A stretch of DNA of 64,000 nt from Polaribacter dokdonensis. GTDB lineage: Bacteria > Bacteroidota > Bacteroidia > Flavobacteriales > Flavobacteriaceae. Numbering within the stretch: the stretch's first letter is position 1; every line of letters begins with the position of its first letter. Positions 37,457-47,209 of the stretch are shown here, in pieces. The translations under genes and the position numbers were made by a program. Under the pieces are notes generated by a model. That model ran no database searches. It had not been told where the DNA came from and saw only the letters and a program-made list of their open reading frames with translations. The stretch spans positions 764,001 through 828,000 of the forward strand of contig NZ_CP101505.1 of the NCBI RefSeq assembly GCF_024362345.1, read 5' to 3'.

Positions 37457-38347
37457 TTACCTTCTTTTTCTCTTAGATGAAAATGAGGTGTTTTTGCGTT
37501 TATTTTTAGGTGATGATTTTCTAAAAGAAGCGCTCTTTTTATTAAAATCGTTTTTAGCAGGTGCTAACTTCTTCTTAGGCTTTTTAGCTTTTGGCTTTTC
37601 TTTTATTTTAGAGGCTTCTTCTGTTTTAGAAGAAGATGAAATCATGCTATTAATTTCATTCATTTCCTCTTCTGTTAATTCACGCCAATCACCAGTTTGC
37701 AGATAACCTAGCTCTACATTCATAATTCTGGTGCGCTTTAATTTAGTTACCTCATAATCTAAATATTCGCACATTCTTCGAATTTGCCTATTTAAACCTT
37801 GGGTAAGTATAATTTTAAAGATTTTATCGTTTACCTTTTCTACCAAACATTTCTGAGTTACAGTTCCTAAAATAGGAATTCCATTACTCATTTTTTCTAT
37901 AAAATCTTCTGTGATTGATTTATTAACTGTAACAAAATATTCTTTCTCATGATTGTTACCTGCTCTTAAAATCTTGTTTACAATATCTCCATCATTGGTT
38001 AAAAAAATCAATCCTTCAGAGGGTTTATCTAAACGTCCTATAGGAAATAAACGTTCAGGATAATTGATGTGCTTTACTATATTGTTGGGCTCTCTACCAT
38101 CTGTAGTAGACACAATACCTACAGGTTTATTTAAGGCAATATAAATGGTTACATCTTTAGGCTTAACAATTCTACCATCTAATTTTACAACATCATTTTT
38201 AGCTACTCTATTTCCAAGTTGAGTAGGTTTTCCATTTATGGTAACTCTGCCTTCTTTTATAAATTTTTCAGCTTCTCTTCTAGAACAGATTCCAGAAGAA
38301 CTGATGTATTTATTGAGATTGGTAGATTTTTGATTGTTAGTATCCAA
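37457..38347 (-). CDS. RluF-type 23S rRNA pseudouridine synthase
   Basis: 296 residues of the RsuA/RluB/RluF family. The N-terminal S4 RNA-binding domain is at about 10-60 ([20 protein letters not shown]). The catalytic motif [10 protein letters not shown] carries Asp107, and the family core continues to about 245. The pattern around [15 protein letters not shown] and GIPILGT fits RluF, which modifies U2604 of 23S rRNA in E. coli. The C-terminus (about 245-296) is a highly basic Lys/Arg/Ser tail, absent from many RluFs and probably an RNA-binding extension. The only fitting start is TTG at 38347, directly after an in-frame TAA. Confidence 0.85.
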   Translation of the reverse strand: MDTNNQKSTNLNKYISSSGICSRREAEKFIKEGRVTINGKPTQLGNRVAKNDVVKLDGRIVKPKDVTIYIALNKPVGIVSTTDGREPNNIVKHINYPERLFPIGRLDKPSEGLIFLTNDGDIVNKILRAGNNHEKEYFVTVNKSITEDFIEKMSNGIPILGTVTQKCLVEKVNDKIFKIILTQGLNRQIRRMCEYLDYEVTKLKRTRIMNVELGYLQTGDWRELTEEEMNEINSMISSSSKTEEASKIKEKPKAKKPKKKLAPAKNDFNKKSASFRKSSPKNKRKNTSFSSKRKRR

Positions 38348-38379
38348 AGATTAAATTTTGTGCAAAAATAGGCAATCAG

Positions 38380-38982
38380 TTATAATTCTATTGTTCTAAA
38401 AGTTAAATTAATTCTAGGAGAATTTACTTTTCTAGTGGGTGGCAATCTGTGTAACCAATTGGTTTGAGTACCTTCTTTCATTACCAATAAGCTTCCTCTT
38501 TCTAAAATAACATCTACTCTTTGTTTATTCTTTTTATGTTTAAAGGAAAATTTACGCTCAGCTCCTAAAGACAATGATGCTATTGCACCATCTTTTTTCA
38601 TCATTTTTTCTCCATCTGAATGATAAGCCATGCCTTCATCTCCTGAATGATATAAGTTTAACAAGCAAGAATTATAATTTTCATTACTTTCTTTTTCTAC
38701 TATTGCTTTAAGTTCTAATAATTCAGGTATCCAAATATTGGCTTTTTTGGTTACTTTAGAATAGGTGTATGAATATTCAGATTCTCCATACCAAGCTACT
38801 TTTCTTTTGGTGATAATTCGTTTACCAAAAATAATAGCTTCATCATTTTTCCATTTGATTTTCTGCATCAACTCATTATAGTAAAAATTGCATTGCTCAT
38901 TATTTAATACAATTCCATGATAATTGGTTACCCCATCAAAAGGTAAAATATTCTTTATTTTTTCTGAAGAAAACAAATCCAT
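38380..38982 (-). CDS. AlkB-like Fe(II)/2-oxoglutarate dioxygenase
   Basis: 200 residues with the jelly-roll fold. The iron facial triad is HSD (His121, Asp123) and His178 (NWLHRLPPT). The 2-oxoglutarate-binding arginines are Arg190 and Arg196 in RINLTFRTI. The substrate-side motif NLYHSGDEGMAYHSD fits ALKBH2/AlkB-like repair enzymes that oxidatively remove alkyl groups from 1-methyladenine or 3-methylcytosine. All catalytic residues are present. It starts at ATG 38982 and is encoded upstream of the RluF-like gene on the same strand, 32 bases away. Confidence 0.88.
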   Translation of the reverse strand: MDLFSSEKIKNILPFDGVTNYHGIVLNNEQCNFYYNELMQKIKWKNDEAIIFGKRIITKRKVAWYGESEYSYTYSKVTKKANIWIPELLELKAIVEKESNENYNSCLLNLYHSGDEGMAYHSDGEKMMKKDGAIASLSLGAERKFSFKHKKNKQRVDVILERGSLLVMKEGTQTNWLHRLPPTRKVNSPRINLTFRTIEL

Positions 38983-39079
38983 ACTCTAAAATAACACAAT
39001 TAGAAAGGTCAGCAAAATTTAACGCGAATTTTAAAATTTTCTATTTTTTATACTCTTTAAGTATCCGTATTTTTACAGT

Positions 39080-41071
39080 ATGCAATTTAAAATAAAATCA
39101 GAATTTTCTCCAACAGGAGATCAGCCAGAAGCTATTAAACAATTATCTGAAGGTGTAAAACAAAATGAGAAGTTTCAAACACTTTTAGGAGTTACTGGTT
39201 CTGGTAAAACCTTTACAATAGCCAATGTTGTTAAAGAAGTAAAAAAACCAACTTTAGTTTTGGCACACAACAAAACACTAGCTGCCCAATTGTATTCTGA
39301 GTTTAAGCAGTTTTTTCCTGAAAATGCTGTGGAGTATTTTGTGTCTTACTACGATTATTATCAACCAGAAGCTTACATACCAGTTTCAGGTACTTATATA
39401 GAAAAAGATTTATCTATTAATGAAGATATTGAGCGTTTACGTTTAAGTACAACCTCTTCCCTACTTTCAGGTAGAAGAGATGTTCTAGTTGTAGCTTCTG
39501 TTTCTTGTTTATATGGTATTGGAAACCCTACAGAATTTAAGAAGAATGTAATTCCTGTAAGGGTTGGTCAGCAAATATCAAGAACAACATTTTTACATCA
39601 ATTAGTTACGAGTTTATACTCTAGAACAGAGATTGAAATAAAAAGCGGAAAGTTTAAGGTGAAAGGAGATGTTGTAACCATTTACCCTTCTTATGGAGAT
39701 AATGGTTATCGAGTTCATTTTTTTGGTGATGAAATTGAAGAAATTGAAGCTTTTGATTTAGAAAACAACAACGTAATTGAGAAGTTTGAACATTTAACCA
39801 TATATCCTGCAAATCTATTTGTTACTTCACCTGATGTTTTACAAGATGCCATTCATCAGATTCAAGAAGATATGGTAAAGCAGGTTAATTATTTTAAAGA
39901 AATTGGTAAACCACTAGAAGCAAAAAGACTAGAAGAACGTACAGAGTTTGATTTAGAAATGATTCGTGAGTTGGGTTATTGTTCTGGTATTGAAAACTAT
40001 TCACGCTATTTAGATGGTCGTGAACCAGGCACAAGACCTTTCTGTTTGTTAGATTATTTTCCTGATGATTATTTAATGGTAATCGATGAAAGTCATGTTA
40101 CAGTTCCTCAAACACATGCTATGTATGGAGGAGATAGAAGTAGAAAAGAAAACTTAGTTGAATATGGTTTTCGATTACCTGCAGCTATGGATAACAGACC
40201 TTTAAAGTTTGATGAGTTTGAAGCTATTCAAAATCAAACCATTTTTGTTTCTGCAACTCCTGCAGATTACGAATTACAGAAATCAGAAGGTGTATTTGTA
40301 GAACAAATTATTAGGCCTACAGGTTTATTAGATCCTCCAATTGAGGTAAGACCAAGTTTAAATCAGATTGATGATTTGATTGAAGAAATTCAATTAAGAG
40401 TTGAAAAAGACGAACGTACTTTAGTTACTACTTTAACCAAAAGAATGGCAGAGGAATTAACTAAATACCTAACAAGAGTTGATATTAGATGTAGATATAT
40501 ACATTCTGATGTAGATACCTTAGAGCGTGTAGAAATTATGCAAGATTTGCGTAAAGGTTTATTTGATGTACTAATAGGTGTAAATTTATTAAGAGAAGGG
40601 TTAGATTTACCTGAAGTTTCTCTAGTTGCTATACTAGATGCAGACAAAGAAGGATTCTTACGTAATAACAAATCACTTACTCAAACTGTTGGTAGAGCTG
40701 CAAGAAATGTAAATGGGCTTGCAATCATGTATGCTGATAAAGTTACAGATAGTATGCAAAAAACAATTGATGAAACAGAAAGAAGAAGAGAAATACAAAT
40801 CGCTTACAATACTAAACACAATAAAGTACCTACACAAATTAACAAAAAGATAGAAGATACTTTAACAAAATCTGCTGTTTCTAGTTATCATTATGATAAT
40901 GCAATTACTAAAGCTGCAGAGCAAGAGTTGCAATACTTACCAAAAGAGGAAATTCAAGATAGAATACGTAAAAAACGTAAACAAATGGAAGCTGCTGCAA
41001 AAGGTTTAGACTTTATAGTAGCTGCAAAATTACGAGATGAAATTGCAGTTTTAAAAGAGCAAGTATCATAA
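39080..41071 (+). CDS. uvrB: Excinuclease ABC subunit B
   Basis: Helicase-like damage-verification subunit of nucleotide excision repair, which binds UvrA and then UvrC. 663 residues, the usual length. Walker A is GVTGSGKTF (Lys43) and the beta-hairpin lies in [12 protein letters not shown]. Further motifs include [38 protein letters not shown] and QTVGRAARN. The C-terminal UVR motif that contacts UvrC is at about 628-663 ([18 protein letters not shown]). A strong terminator follows. uvrA and uvrC are not in the window. Confidence 0.97.
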   Translation: MQFKIKSEFSPTGDQPEAIKQLSEGVKQNEKFQTLLGVTGSGKTFTIANVVKEVKKPTLVLAHNKTLAAQLYSEFKQFFPENAVEYFVSYYDYYQPEAYIPVSGTYIEKDLSINEDIERLRLSTTSSLLSGRRDVLVVASVSCLYGIGNPTEFKKNVIPVRVGQQISRTTFLHQLVTSLYSRTEIEIKSGKFKVKGDVVTIYPSYGDNGYRVHFFGDEIEEIEAFDLENNNVIEKFEHLTIYPANLFVTSPDVLQDAIHQIQEDMVKQVNYFKEIGKPLEAKRLEERTEFDLEMIRELGYCSGIENYSRYLDGREPGTRPFCLLDYFPDDYLMVIDESHVTVPQTHAMYGGDRSRKENLVEYGFRLPAAMDNRPLKFDEFEAIQNQTIFVSATPADYELQKSEGVFVEQIIRPTGLLDPPIEVRPSLNQIDDLIEEIQLRVEKDERTLVTTLTKRMAEELTKYLTRVDIRCRYIHSDVDTLERVEIMQDLRKGLFDVLIGVNLLREGLDLPEVSLVAILDADKEGFLRNNKSLTQTVGRAARNVNGLAIMYADKVTDSMQKTIDETERRREIQIAYNTKHNKVPTQINKKIEDTLTKSAVSSYHYDNAITKAAEQELQYLPKEEIQDRIRKKRKQMEAAAKGLDFIVAAKLRDEIAVLKEQVS

Positions 41072-41090
41072 GAAAACCTTTAATAAAATA

Positions 41091-41116
41091 AAAAACCTCG
41101 CAAATGCGAGGTTTTT
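41091..41116. terminator. Bidirectional hairpin terminator
   Basis: An 11-bp stem (AAAAACCTCGC with its complement) and 4-base loop between the convergent uvrB and sucC genes. Confidence 0.88.
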
Positions 41117-41137
41117 TATTTTATATCAACTTAAGAA

Positions 41138-42334
41138 TTAAGCTTCTAAAACTTCAGCAACTTTATCTGCTGCTTCTTGAAATTCTGTTGCAGAAATAAT
41201 CTCCATTCCAGAATTATCAATCAATTCTTTTGCTTCTTTTGCATTAGTACCTTGTAATCTACAAATAATTGGTACAGTAATCTTGTCTCCCATACTTTGG
41301 TAAGCATCTACAACACCTTGTGCAACTCTGTCACAACGTACAATACCTCCAAAAATATTTACTAAAATAGCTTTTACGTTTTCATCTTTTAAAATGATAC
41401 CAAAAGCAGTTTCAACTCTTTGTGCATCTGCTGTACCACCAACATCTAAAAAGTTAGCAGGTTCTCCTCCAGATTCTTTAATTAAATCCATAGTTCCCAT
41501 TGCTAAACCAGCACCATTTACCATACAACCAACATTACCATCTAAATCTACATAGTTTAAACCAGCAGCTTTAGCTTCAACCTCAATTGGATTTTCTTCT
41601 CTTAAATCACGCATTGCAGCATAATCTTTATGTCTAAATAAAGCATTTTCATCTAAAGAAACTTTAGCATCTACAGCCATAATTTTATCGTCAGATGTTT
41701 TTAATACTGGGTTAATCTCAAACATAGAAGAATCAGATTTAATATAAGCAGTATATAAAGCAGAAACGAATTTTGTCATTTCTTTAAATGCAGTTCCAGA
41801 TAAACCTAAGTTAAAAGCAACTTTTCTTGCTTGAAAAGGCATTAAACCTAATAATGGATCTATTTCTTCTGTAAAAATTAAATGCGGAGTTTCTTCTGCA
41901 ACAGTTTCAATATCCATTCCACCTTCTGTAGAATACATAATCATGTTTTTACCAGTTGCTCTGTTTAATAACACTGACATGTAATATTCTTCTGGTTCAG
42001 AATCTCCAGGATAATAAACATCCTCAGCAACCAAAACTTGGTTTACTAACTTACCTTCTGCAGAAGTTTGAGGCGTAATTAACATCATACCTAAAATATC
42101 ATCAGCAATACTTTCTACTTGCTCTAAGTTTTTAGCTAGTTTTACTCCTCCACCTTTTCCACGTCCACCTGCATGAACCTGAGCTTTTATAACATGCCAA
42201 CCTGTGCCTGTTTCTTCAGTTAATTTCTTAGCAGCTGCAACAGCTTCTATTGGTGTACTTGCTACAATTCCTCTTTGAATTCTAACACCAAAACTATTTA
42301 AAATTTCTTTTCCTTGATATTCGTGTAAGTTCAT
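41138..42334 (-). CDS. sucC: Succinyl-CoA synthetase (ADP-forming) subunit beta
   Basis: TCA-cycle enzyme that makes ATP or GTP from succinyl-CoA. 398 residues; I choose ATG 42334 because the protein then starts MNLHEYQGKEIL, the standard N-terminus. The ATP-grasp domain includes KAQVHAGGRGKGGGVKLAK and the C-terminal ligase domain has VNIFGGIVRCD. The alpha partner sucD is not adjacent, unlike in many proteobacteria; separation of the two genes is common in this phylum. It has its own promoter region and a shared terminator. Confidence 0.95.
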   Translation of the reverse strand: MNLHEYQGKEILNSFGVRIQRGIVASTPIEAVAAAKKLTEETGTGWHVIKAQVHAGGRGKGGGVKLAKNLEQVESIADDILGMMLITPQTSAEGKLVNQVLVAEDVYYPGDSEPEEYYMSVLLNRATGKNMIMYSTEGGMDIETVAEETPHLIFTEEIDPLLGLMPFQARKVAFNLGLSGTAFKEMTKFVSALYTAYIKSDSSMFEINPVLKTSDDKIMAVDAKVSLDENALFRHKDYAAMRDLREENPIEVEAKAAGLNYVDLDGNVGCMVNGAGLAMGTMDLIKESGGEPANFLDVGGTADAQRVETAFGIILKDENVKAILVNIFGGIVRCDRVAQGVVDAYQSMGDKITVPIICRLQGTNAKEAKELIDNSGMEIISATEFQEAADKVAEVLEA

Positions 42335-42638
42335 TTGTATCCTTTTAAAAAACGTAAACAAAAATACAAATTCAATAGAGAAAGCAACCAAAGTTTTTTA
42401 AAAAAAATAAAATAAAATCAATTCTTTTTATTTTCTAGAATTCTTGGAGTTAATATTATGATAATGACATCAAAAAGAACTTAAAAATTCATTTTAATAT
42501 GCTTTTAAGATTTAATTAACATTCGGTATTGTAACACTTGAAATAATAGGGTGTCTTTACTAACAGTTACAATTTCCTTTTTAAAATCGAAAGAACATAA
42601 AAAGTGGTTGTAGTTACACAATCAACCAAAAAAAATAC
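42335..42638. other. Divergent intergenic region, sucC / DUF5916 protein
   Basis: This stretch of about 304 bases holds no gene. A sucC promoter candidate is at 42359-42391. The remainder is A/T-rich with no clear palindrome. Confidence 0.4.
42359..42391 (-). promoter_or_regulatory. Candidate sucC promoter
   Basis: On the minus strand TATTTTTG (42366-42359) matches the -7 consensus. A TTG (42391-42389) lies 22 bases before it, close to the usual 19-21. The sucC ATG follows 24 bases after the -7 box. Confidence 0.5.
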
Positions 42639-45062
42639 ATGTTTCAAAAATTTTCATTAGTACTTATTGCATTATTTCTATTGCAACAAGTAAAAGCGCA
42701 GAATCAGAAAGATAGAAAAACAATTAAAACAACAAGAGTTTCTAAAACACCTAAAATAGATGGTGTTTTAAATGATGATGCTTGGCAAAATGCAGAATTG
42801 GCTTCAGATTTTGTGATATTTAGACCTGCAAATGGTGTTTTAGTTCCTGCTGAATATCAAACTACAGTTAGAATTGTTTACGATGATGATGCCATCTATA
42901 TATCTGCAGAAATGTTAGATCCAGATCCTGAAGGTATACCCAAAGAATTTGCGGTTAGAGATAATTTTTCAATTGCAGATTTTTTCTTGGTTACCATAAA
43001 CCCAAATGATGATGGGCAAAATCCTTTTGAATTTATTGTGCAATCTACAGGAAATCAAGCTGATGCCAAAGTATCTAATGGAAATGAAGATTTTAATTGG
43101 AGTGCAGTTTGGAAAAGTGCAGCTATCATTACAGACAAAGGATGGAATGCCGAAATTGAAATACCTTACAGAGCCTTGCGTTTTGCAAACAGACCAGTAC
43201 AAGATTGGGGTTTTAACTTTCACAGAAGATTAGAAAAATTAAATGAACAACATACTTGGAGTCACATTGATAATTCTGTGGGAAGATGGACACAGTATGA
43301 TGGTTTAATTAAAGATTTTAGAAATATCAAACCAACTACTAGATTAAATTTATACCCATATGCTTCTGCAACCACAAATACGTTTGAAGGCAATACAGAA
43401 TTTGATTGGAGTGTAGGAATGGATATTAAATACGGTATTACAGAAAACTTCACATTAGATGCAACTTTAATACCCGATTTTAGTCAGGTTGGTTTTGATG
43501 ATGTTGTTTTAAATCTTGGCCCTTTTGAGCAACAATTTACAGAACAAAGACAGTTTTTTACAGAAGGTACAGAGCTTTTTAATATTGCAAATCTTTTTTA
43601 TTCGAGAAGAATTGGAGCAGCTCCAATAGATCAGTTTAATGTTTCTAGCACTTTATCTGCAGATGAAGAAATTATAGATTACCCAAGAAAAGTAACCATG
43701 ATTAATGCCATAAAAATATCTGGTAGAACTAAAAAAGGTTTAGGAATAGGTTTCTTTAATGCCATTACACAAAAAACAAATGCAACTATAAGAAATAATG
43801 CAACAGGTGATACTAGAGAAGAAGTTATAGATCCATTTACCAATTTTAATATTCTAGTTTTAGACCAGCAGTTTAATCAAAACTCAACGATTTCATTAAT
43901 TAATACAAATGTTACCAGAGATGGTAGATTTAGAGATGCAAATGTTACTGCTTTAGATTGGCATATAGAAACAAAGGACAGCAAGTATAATGCTGATGGA
44001 TCTTTTAGAATGAGTAATATTTCTGATGATGCAAACAATCCTAATACAGGTTATACTTTTGATAACAGTTTTGGCTACAATTCTGGACACTGGTTTTGGG
44101 AATTAGGGTATAACTTTGAAAATAAAGATTTTAACCCAAATGATTTAGGAATACTTTTTAGCAACAATCAGCAAACTATTTATGGAAATGCAGGTTGGAG
44201 AACTTTACAGCCTACTAAAAAATTCAATAGATATAGTTTCAATTATTATAACCAAGCTAATTTTCAACATTTTTCAGGCATTTTTACTGGTTTTAATGCT
44301 GGCCTAAATTTTAATGCGCAAACCGTAAAAAGATTTTCTTTTGGAGGAAACCTTAATTATGGCTCTGAAGAAAAAGACTTTTTTGAACCAAGACAAGGAA
44401 CTACAAGTGGTATTTTCTTTTTACAGCCAGAAAGAATAAATGTAAATTCATACATCTCTACCAATTCACAAAAAAAATTGGCTTTAGATGCTAATGGTTA
44501 TTTTTCAGGATTTACCAATAATCCAAAAGAAGGTTATGGTTTTAGTTTAGCACCTCGTTATCGTTTTAACAATCAATTTTCTTTACGTTATCGTTTAAAT
44601 TATAATAAAACTAATGATGATCAAGGTTATGTAGATGAAACTGCCAACAATGTTATTATTGGTATGAGAGATCGAAAAAGTTACACGAATTCTATTTCTG
44701 GTAAATACAGTTTTAGTACAAACTCTTCTTTGTCATTAAGTTTTAGACATTATTGGAGTGATGTAAAATACAATGCATTTTATAATTTAAATAGCGAAGG
44801 TGGTTTAGATGAAAACAACACCTATATTGGTGAAGATGTAAACTTTAATAGCTGGAATTTAGACCTAAATTACATTTGGCAATTTGCACCTGGAAGTCAG
44901 TTAATTGCCTTTTATAGAAATTCAATTTTTAATTTAGATACACAATCTGAATTAACATTTTTCGAGAATTTAGACAATTTATTCGAGCAATCTCAAAGAC
45001 ATACATTCTCTGTACGTTTTGTATACTTTATAGATTACAATAAATTAAAGAAGATATTTTAA
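42639..45062 (+). CDS. DUF5916 outer-membrane protein with CBM9-like N-terminus
   Basis: 807 residues with a signal peptide (about 1-20). Residues about 30-215 resemble a family 9 carbohydrate-binding module (KIDGVLNDDAWQNAEL, EIEIPYRALRF). The rest is the DUF5916 domain, rich in amphipathic beta strands ending with an aromatic-terminated strand (HTFSVRFVYFIDYNK), consistent with an outer-membrane beta-barrel. These are common in marine Bacteroidota with unproven roles, perhaps binding or import of polymers. A GTEL region (FTEGTELFN) near residue 308 is conserved in the family. No susC/susD partner is adjacent. Confidence 0.85.
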   Translation: MFQKFSLVLIALFLLQQVKAQNQKDRKTIKTTRVSKTPKIDGVLNDDAWQNAELASDFVIFRPANGVLVPAEYQTTVRIVYDDDAIYISAEMLDPDPEGIPKEFAVRDNFSIADFFLVTINPNDDGQNPFEFIVQSTGNQADAKVSNGNEDFNWSAVWKSAAIITDKGWNAEIEIPYRALRFANRPVQDWGFNFHRRLEKLNEQHTWSHIDNSVGRWTQYDGLIKDFRNIKPTTRLNLYPYASATTNTFEGNTEFDWSVGMDIKYGITENFTLDATLIPDFSQVGFDDVVLNLGPFEQQFTEQRQFFTEGTELFNIANLFYSRRIGAAPIDQFNVSSTLSADEEIIDYPRKVTMINAIKISGRTKKGLGIGFFNAITQKTNATIRNNATGDTREEVIDPFTNFNILVLDQQFNQNSTISLINTNVTRDGRFRDANVTALDWHIETKDSKYNADGSFRMSNISDDANNPNTGYTFDNSFGYNSGHWFWELGYNFENKDFNPNDLGILFSNNQQTIYGNAGWRTLQPTKKFNRYSFNYYNQANFQHFSGIFTGFNAGLNFNAQTVKRFSFGGNLNYGSEEKDFFEPRQGTTSGIFFLQPERINVNSYISTNSQKKLALDANGYFSGFTNNPKEGYGFSLAPRYRFNNQFSLRYRLNYNKTNDDQGYVDETANNVIIGMRDRKSYTNSISGKYSFSTNSSLSLSFRHYWSDVKYNAFYNLNSEGGLDENNTYIGEDVNFNSWNLDLNYIWQFAPGSQLIAFYRNSIFNLDTQSELTFFENLDNLFEQSQRHTFSVRFVYFIDYNKLKKIF

Positions 45063-45087
45063 AATAAGGTTCCCCCAACTTTAAATA

Positions 45088-45120
45088 AAAACGGGTATAC
45101 TTAAAAAGTATATCCGTTTT
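45088..45120 (+). terminator. Hairpin terminator
   Basis: A 14-bp stem (AAAACGGGTATACT with its complement, one G-T pair) and 5-base loop followed by a T run, 25 bases after the DUF5916 gene. Confidence 0.85.
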
Positions 45121-45141
45121 TTTATAACTTCGTAATTCGAT

Positions 45142-45810
45142 ATGCAACCTATGATAGTTACAAAAAACATCCATAAATATTATGGTGATGTAGAAGTTTT
45201 AAAAGGCTTAGATTTAGAAATAAATAAAGGAGAAATTGTAGCCATAGTTGGACCTTCTGGAGCAGGTAAAACAACGCTTTTACAAATTCTTGGCACATTA
45301 GATCAACCTATAAAAGAACAAGATTTTGAACTACAGATTAATAACACATCCTTAAAAAATTTAAGTGATAAAGAACTATCTCAATTTAGAAATGAACATA
45401 TAGGATTCATATTTCAATTTCATCAATTACTACCAGAATTTACTGCTATAGAAAATGTATGTATTCCTGGTTTTATAGCTAAAAGAGACAAAAAGGAAGT
45501 AGAAACAAGAGCTAAAGAATTATTATCCTTTCTAGGACTATCACACAGAATTAATCATAAACCAAATGAACTTTCAGGAGGTGAGCAGCAAAGAGTAGCA
45601 GTAGCTAGAGCCTTAATTAATAATCCATCTATAATTCTAGCTGATGAACCAAGTGGAAATTTAGACAGCAATTCTGCTAAAAATCTTCACGAACTCTTTT
45701 TTAAACTTAGAGATGAATTTGGACAAACTTTTGTTTTAGTAACACACAATGAAGAACTTGCAAATATGGCAGATAGAAAACTAACTATGAAAGATGGTAA
45801 AATATCTTAG
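45142..45810 (+). CDS. LolD-like ABC transporter ATP-binding protein
   Basis: 222-residue ATPase of the LolD/MacB-type family. Walker [10 protein letters not shown] (about 38-46), Q-loop [12 protein letters not shown], signature [15 protein letters not shown], Walker [14 protein letters not shown] and the switch His in LVTHNEE are all intact. LolD powers release of lipoproteins from the inner membrane. The membrane partner is not adjacent, so the exact complex is inferred. ATGs at 45142 and 45151 both fit. It is followed after 16 bases by the CPBP protease gene on the same strand. Confidence 0.88.
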   Translation: MQPMIVTKNIHKYYGDVEVLKGLDLEINKGEIVAIVGPSGAGKTTLLQILGTLDQPIKEQDFELQINNTSLKNLSDKELSQFRNEHIGFIFQFHQLLPEFTAIENVCIPGFIAKRDKKEVETRAKELLSFLGLSHRINHKPNELSGGEQQRVAVARALINNPSIILADEPSGNLDSNSAKNLHELFFKLRDEFGQTFVLVTHNEELANMADRKLTMKDGKIS

Positions 45811-45826
45811 CTAATAACTAATTTTT

Positions 45827-46372
45827 ATGACAGAAACCATTAAAGAGCTGTTTGCTTATCTAAAAAATCCAATTCTAGAAGAAGATGCTAATACAAATTT
45901 TAGCTATCGTATCAAAAAATTTGGCTTTCTTCTAATTATTTGTTTGGCTACTGGCTTTATAATATCGCCTCTTTTTGTTTTAATAGAAGAACTTGGCTTT
46001 GTAGATATGCAAGAACATGCTATGGAAGATTTAATGAAGAAACTTTCTAAACCTGTAATATTTGTATTTGCTGCTTTAATTGCACCTGTTTTCGAGGAAT
46101 TAATTTTCAGAGCGCCTTTAACCGCCTTTAAAAAGAAAAATCAATTTAGAATTGCCTTTTACGTATTTGCTATACTATTTGGCTTTGTTCACATAACCAA
46201 TTTTGAACTCACCACAAATGTACTTATTCTATCTCCTATTTTAGTTTTACCACAAACACTTGTAGGTGGCTATTTTGGTTTTATAAGAGTTCGTTTTGGT
46301 TTACTTTGGAGTATAGCTCTACATGGTTCTTACAATGCCATTTTAATGCTAGTATCCTTCTCTTCTTACTAG
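45827..46372 (+). CDS. CPBP family intramembrane metalloprotease
   Basis: 181 residues with several hydrophobic helices. The two glutamates plus Arg of the CPBP (ABI) motif are in FEELIFRAPL (EExxxR-like). The second motif is FVHITN and the third is ALHGSYNAI. Members process prenylated proteins or have protease-like roles in bacteria. Start ATG 45827. Five bases separate it from the following DUF2400 gene. Confidence 0.82.
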   Translation: MTETIKELFAYLKNPILEEDANTNFSYRIKKFGFLLIICLATGFIISPLFVLIEELGFVDMQEHAMEDLMKKLSKPVIFVFAALIAPVFEELIFRAPLTAFKKKNQFRIAFYVFAILFGFVHITNFELTTNVLILSPILVLPQTLVGGYFGFIRVRFGLLWSIALHGSYNAILMLVSFSSY

Positions 46373-46377
46373 TTAAA

Positions 46378-47142
46378 ATGAATAGAAAAGAATTAAAAAT
46401 TTTCTTAGACGAAAAGGTTACACAATACAATAATCCTAAATTTATTGAATCTGATCCAATCCAAATTCCACATTTATTTTCTAAAAAAGAAGATATTGAA
46501 ATAGCTGGTTTCTTAGCTGCTACAATTTCTTGGGGAAACAGAACTATGATTATCAAAAATGCAACTAAAATGATGAACATGCTCGATAATGCTCCTCATG
46601 ATTTCATTATGCATCATCAAGAAAAAGATTTAGAAAATTTAACAGATTTTGTTCATAGAACCTTTAATTCTACAGATTTTAAACAATTTATCACCTCATT
46701 AAAGCATATATATACCAATCATAAAGGTTTAGAACATGCCTTAAATATTAAAGACAATTCTACAAATTACCAAACTGCAATTCATAATTTTAAAAATCTA
46801 TTTTTTGAAGTTGAACACGAAAGTAGAACCTTAAAACATGTTTCAGATCCTCTTAAAAACTCAGCTGCTAAACGTATTAATATGTTTTTAAGGTGGATGG
46901 TTAGAAACGATAAGACTGGAGTCGATTTTGGCATTTGGCAAAGTCACAACACTGCAAATCTTTCATGTCCTTTAGATGTTCATTCAGGTAATGTTGCAAG
47001 AAAATTAAAATTACTTTCAAGAAAGCAGAATGACTGGAAAGCATTGTCTGAGTTAGATAATAACTTACGAAAACTAGATCCCATAGATCCTGTAAAATAT
47101 GATTTTGCTTTATTTGGCTTGGGAGTTTTTGAAAAGTTTTAA
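46378..47142 (+). CDS. TIGR02757/DUF2400 family protein
   Basis: About 254 residues. The C-terminal RMFLRWMVRND-like core (here INMFLRWMVRNDKTGVDFG) and LSCPLDVHSGNVARKL are the family signatures; a DNA-glycosylase-like helix-hairpin fold has been proposed for this group, but the activity is not established. I use ATG 46378; the upstream in-frame ATG at 46306 is inside the CPBP gene. The protein is cytosolic, without membrane segments. It probably belongs to the same transcription unit as the upstream ABC and CPBP genes. Confidence 0.8.
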   Translation: MNRKELKIFLDEKVTQYNNPKFIESDPIQIPHLFSKKEDIEIAGFLAATISWGNRTMIIKNATKMMNMLDNAPHDFIMHHQEKDLENLTDFVHRTFNSTDFKQFITSLKHIYTNHKGLEHALNIKDNSTNYQTAIHNFKNLFFEVEHESRTLKHVSDPLKNSAAKRINMFLRWMVRNDKTGVDFGIWQSHNTANLSCPLDVHSGNVARKLKLLSRKQNDWKALSELDNNLRKLDPIDPVKYDFALFGLGVFEKF

Positions 47143-47209
47143 TAAGTAGTTAACAAGTGTTTTTAGTTCTTTTTATTTGTAATAAATTAGATTTTCCAAT
47201 CTATTTATT

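Noticed and set aside
46306..46377. Upstream ATG extension of the DUF2400 gene
   Set aside because: It would overlap the CPBP protease C-terminus by about 67 bases and adds hydrophobic residues (ILLFLLV) unlike the family N-terminus. ATG 46378 gives the expected protein.
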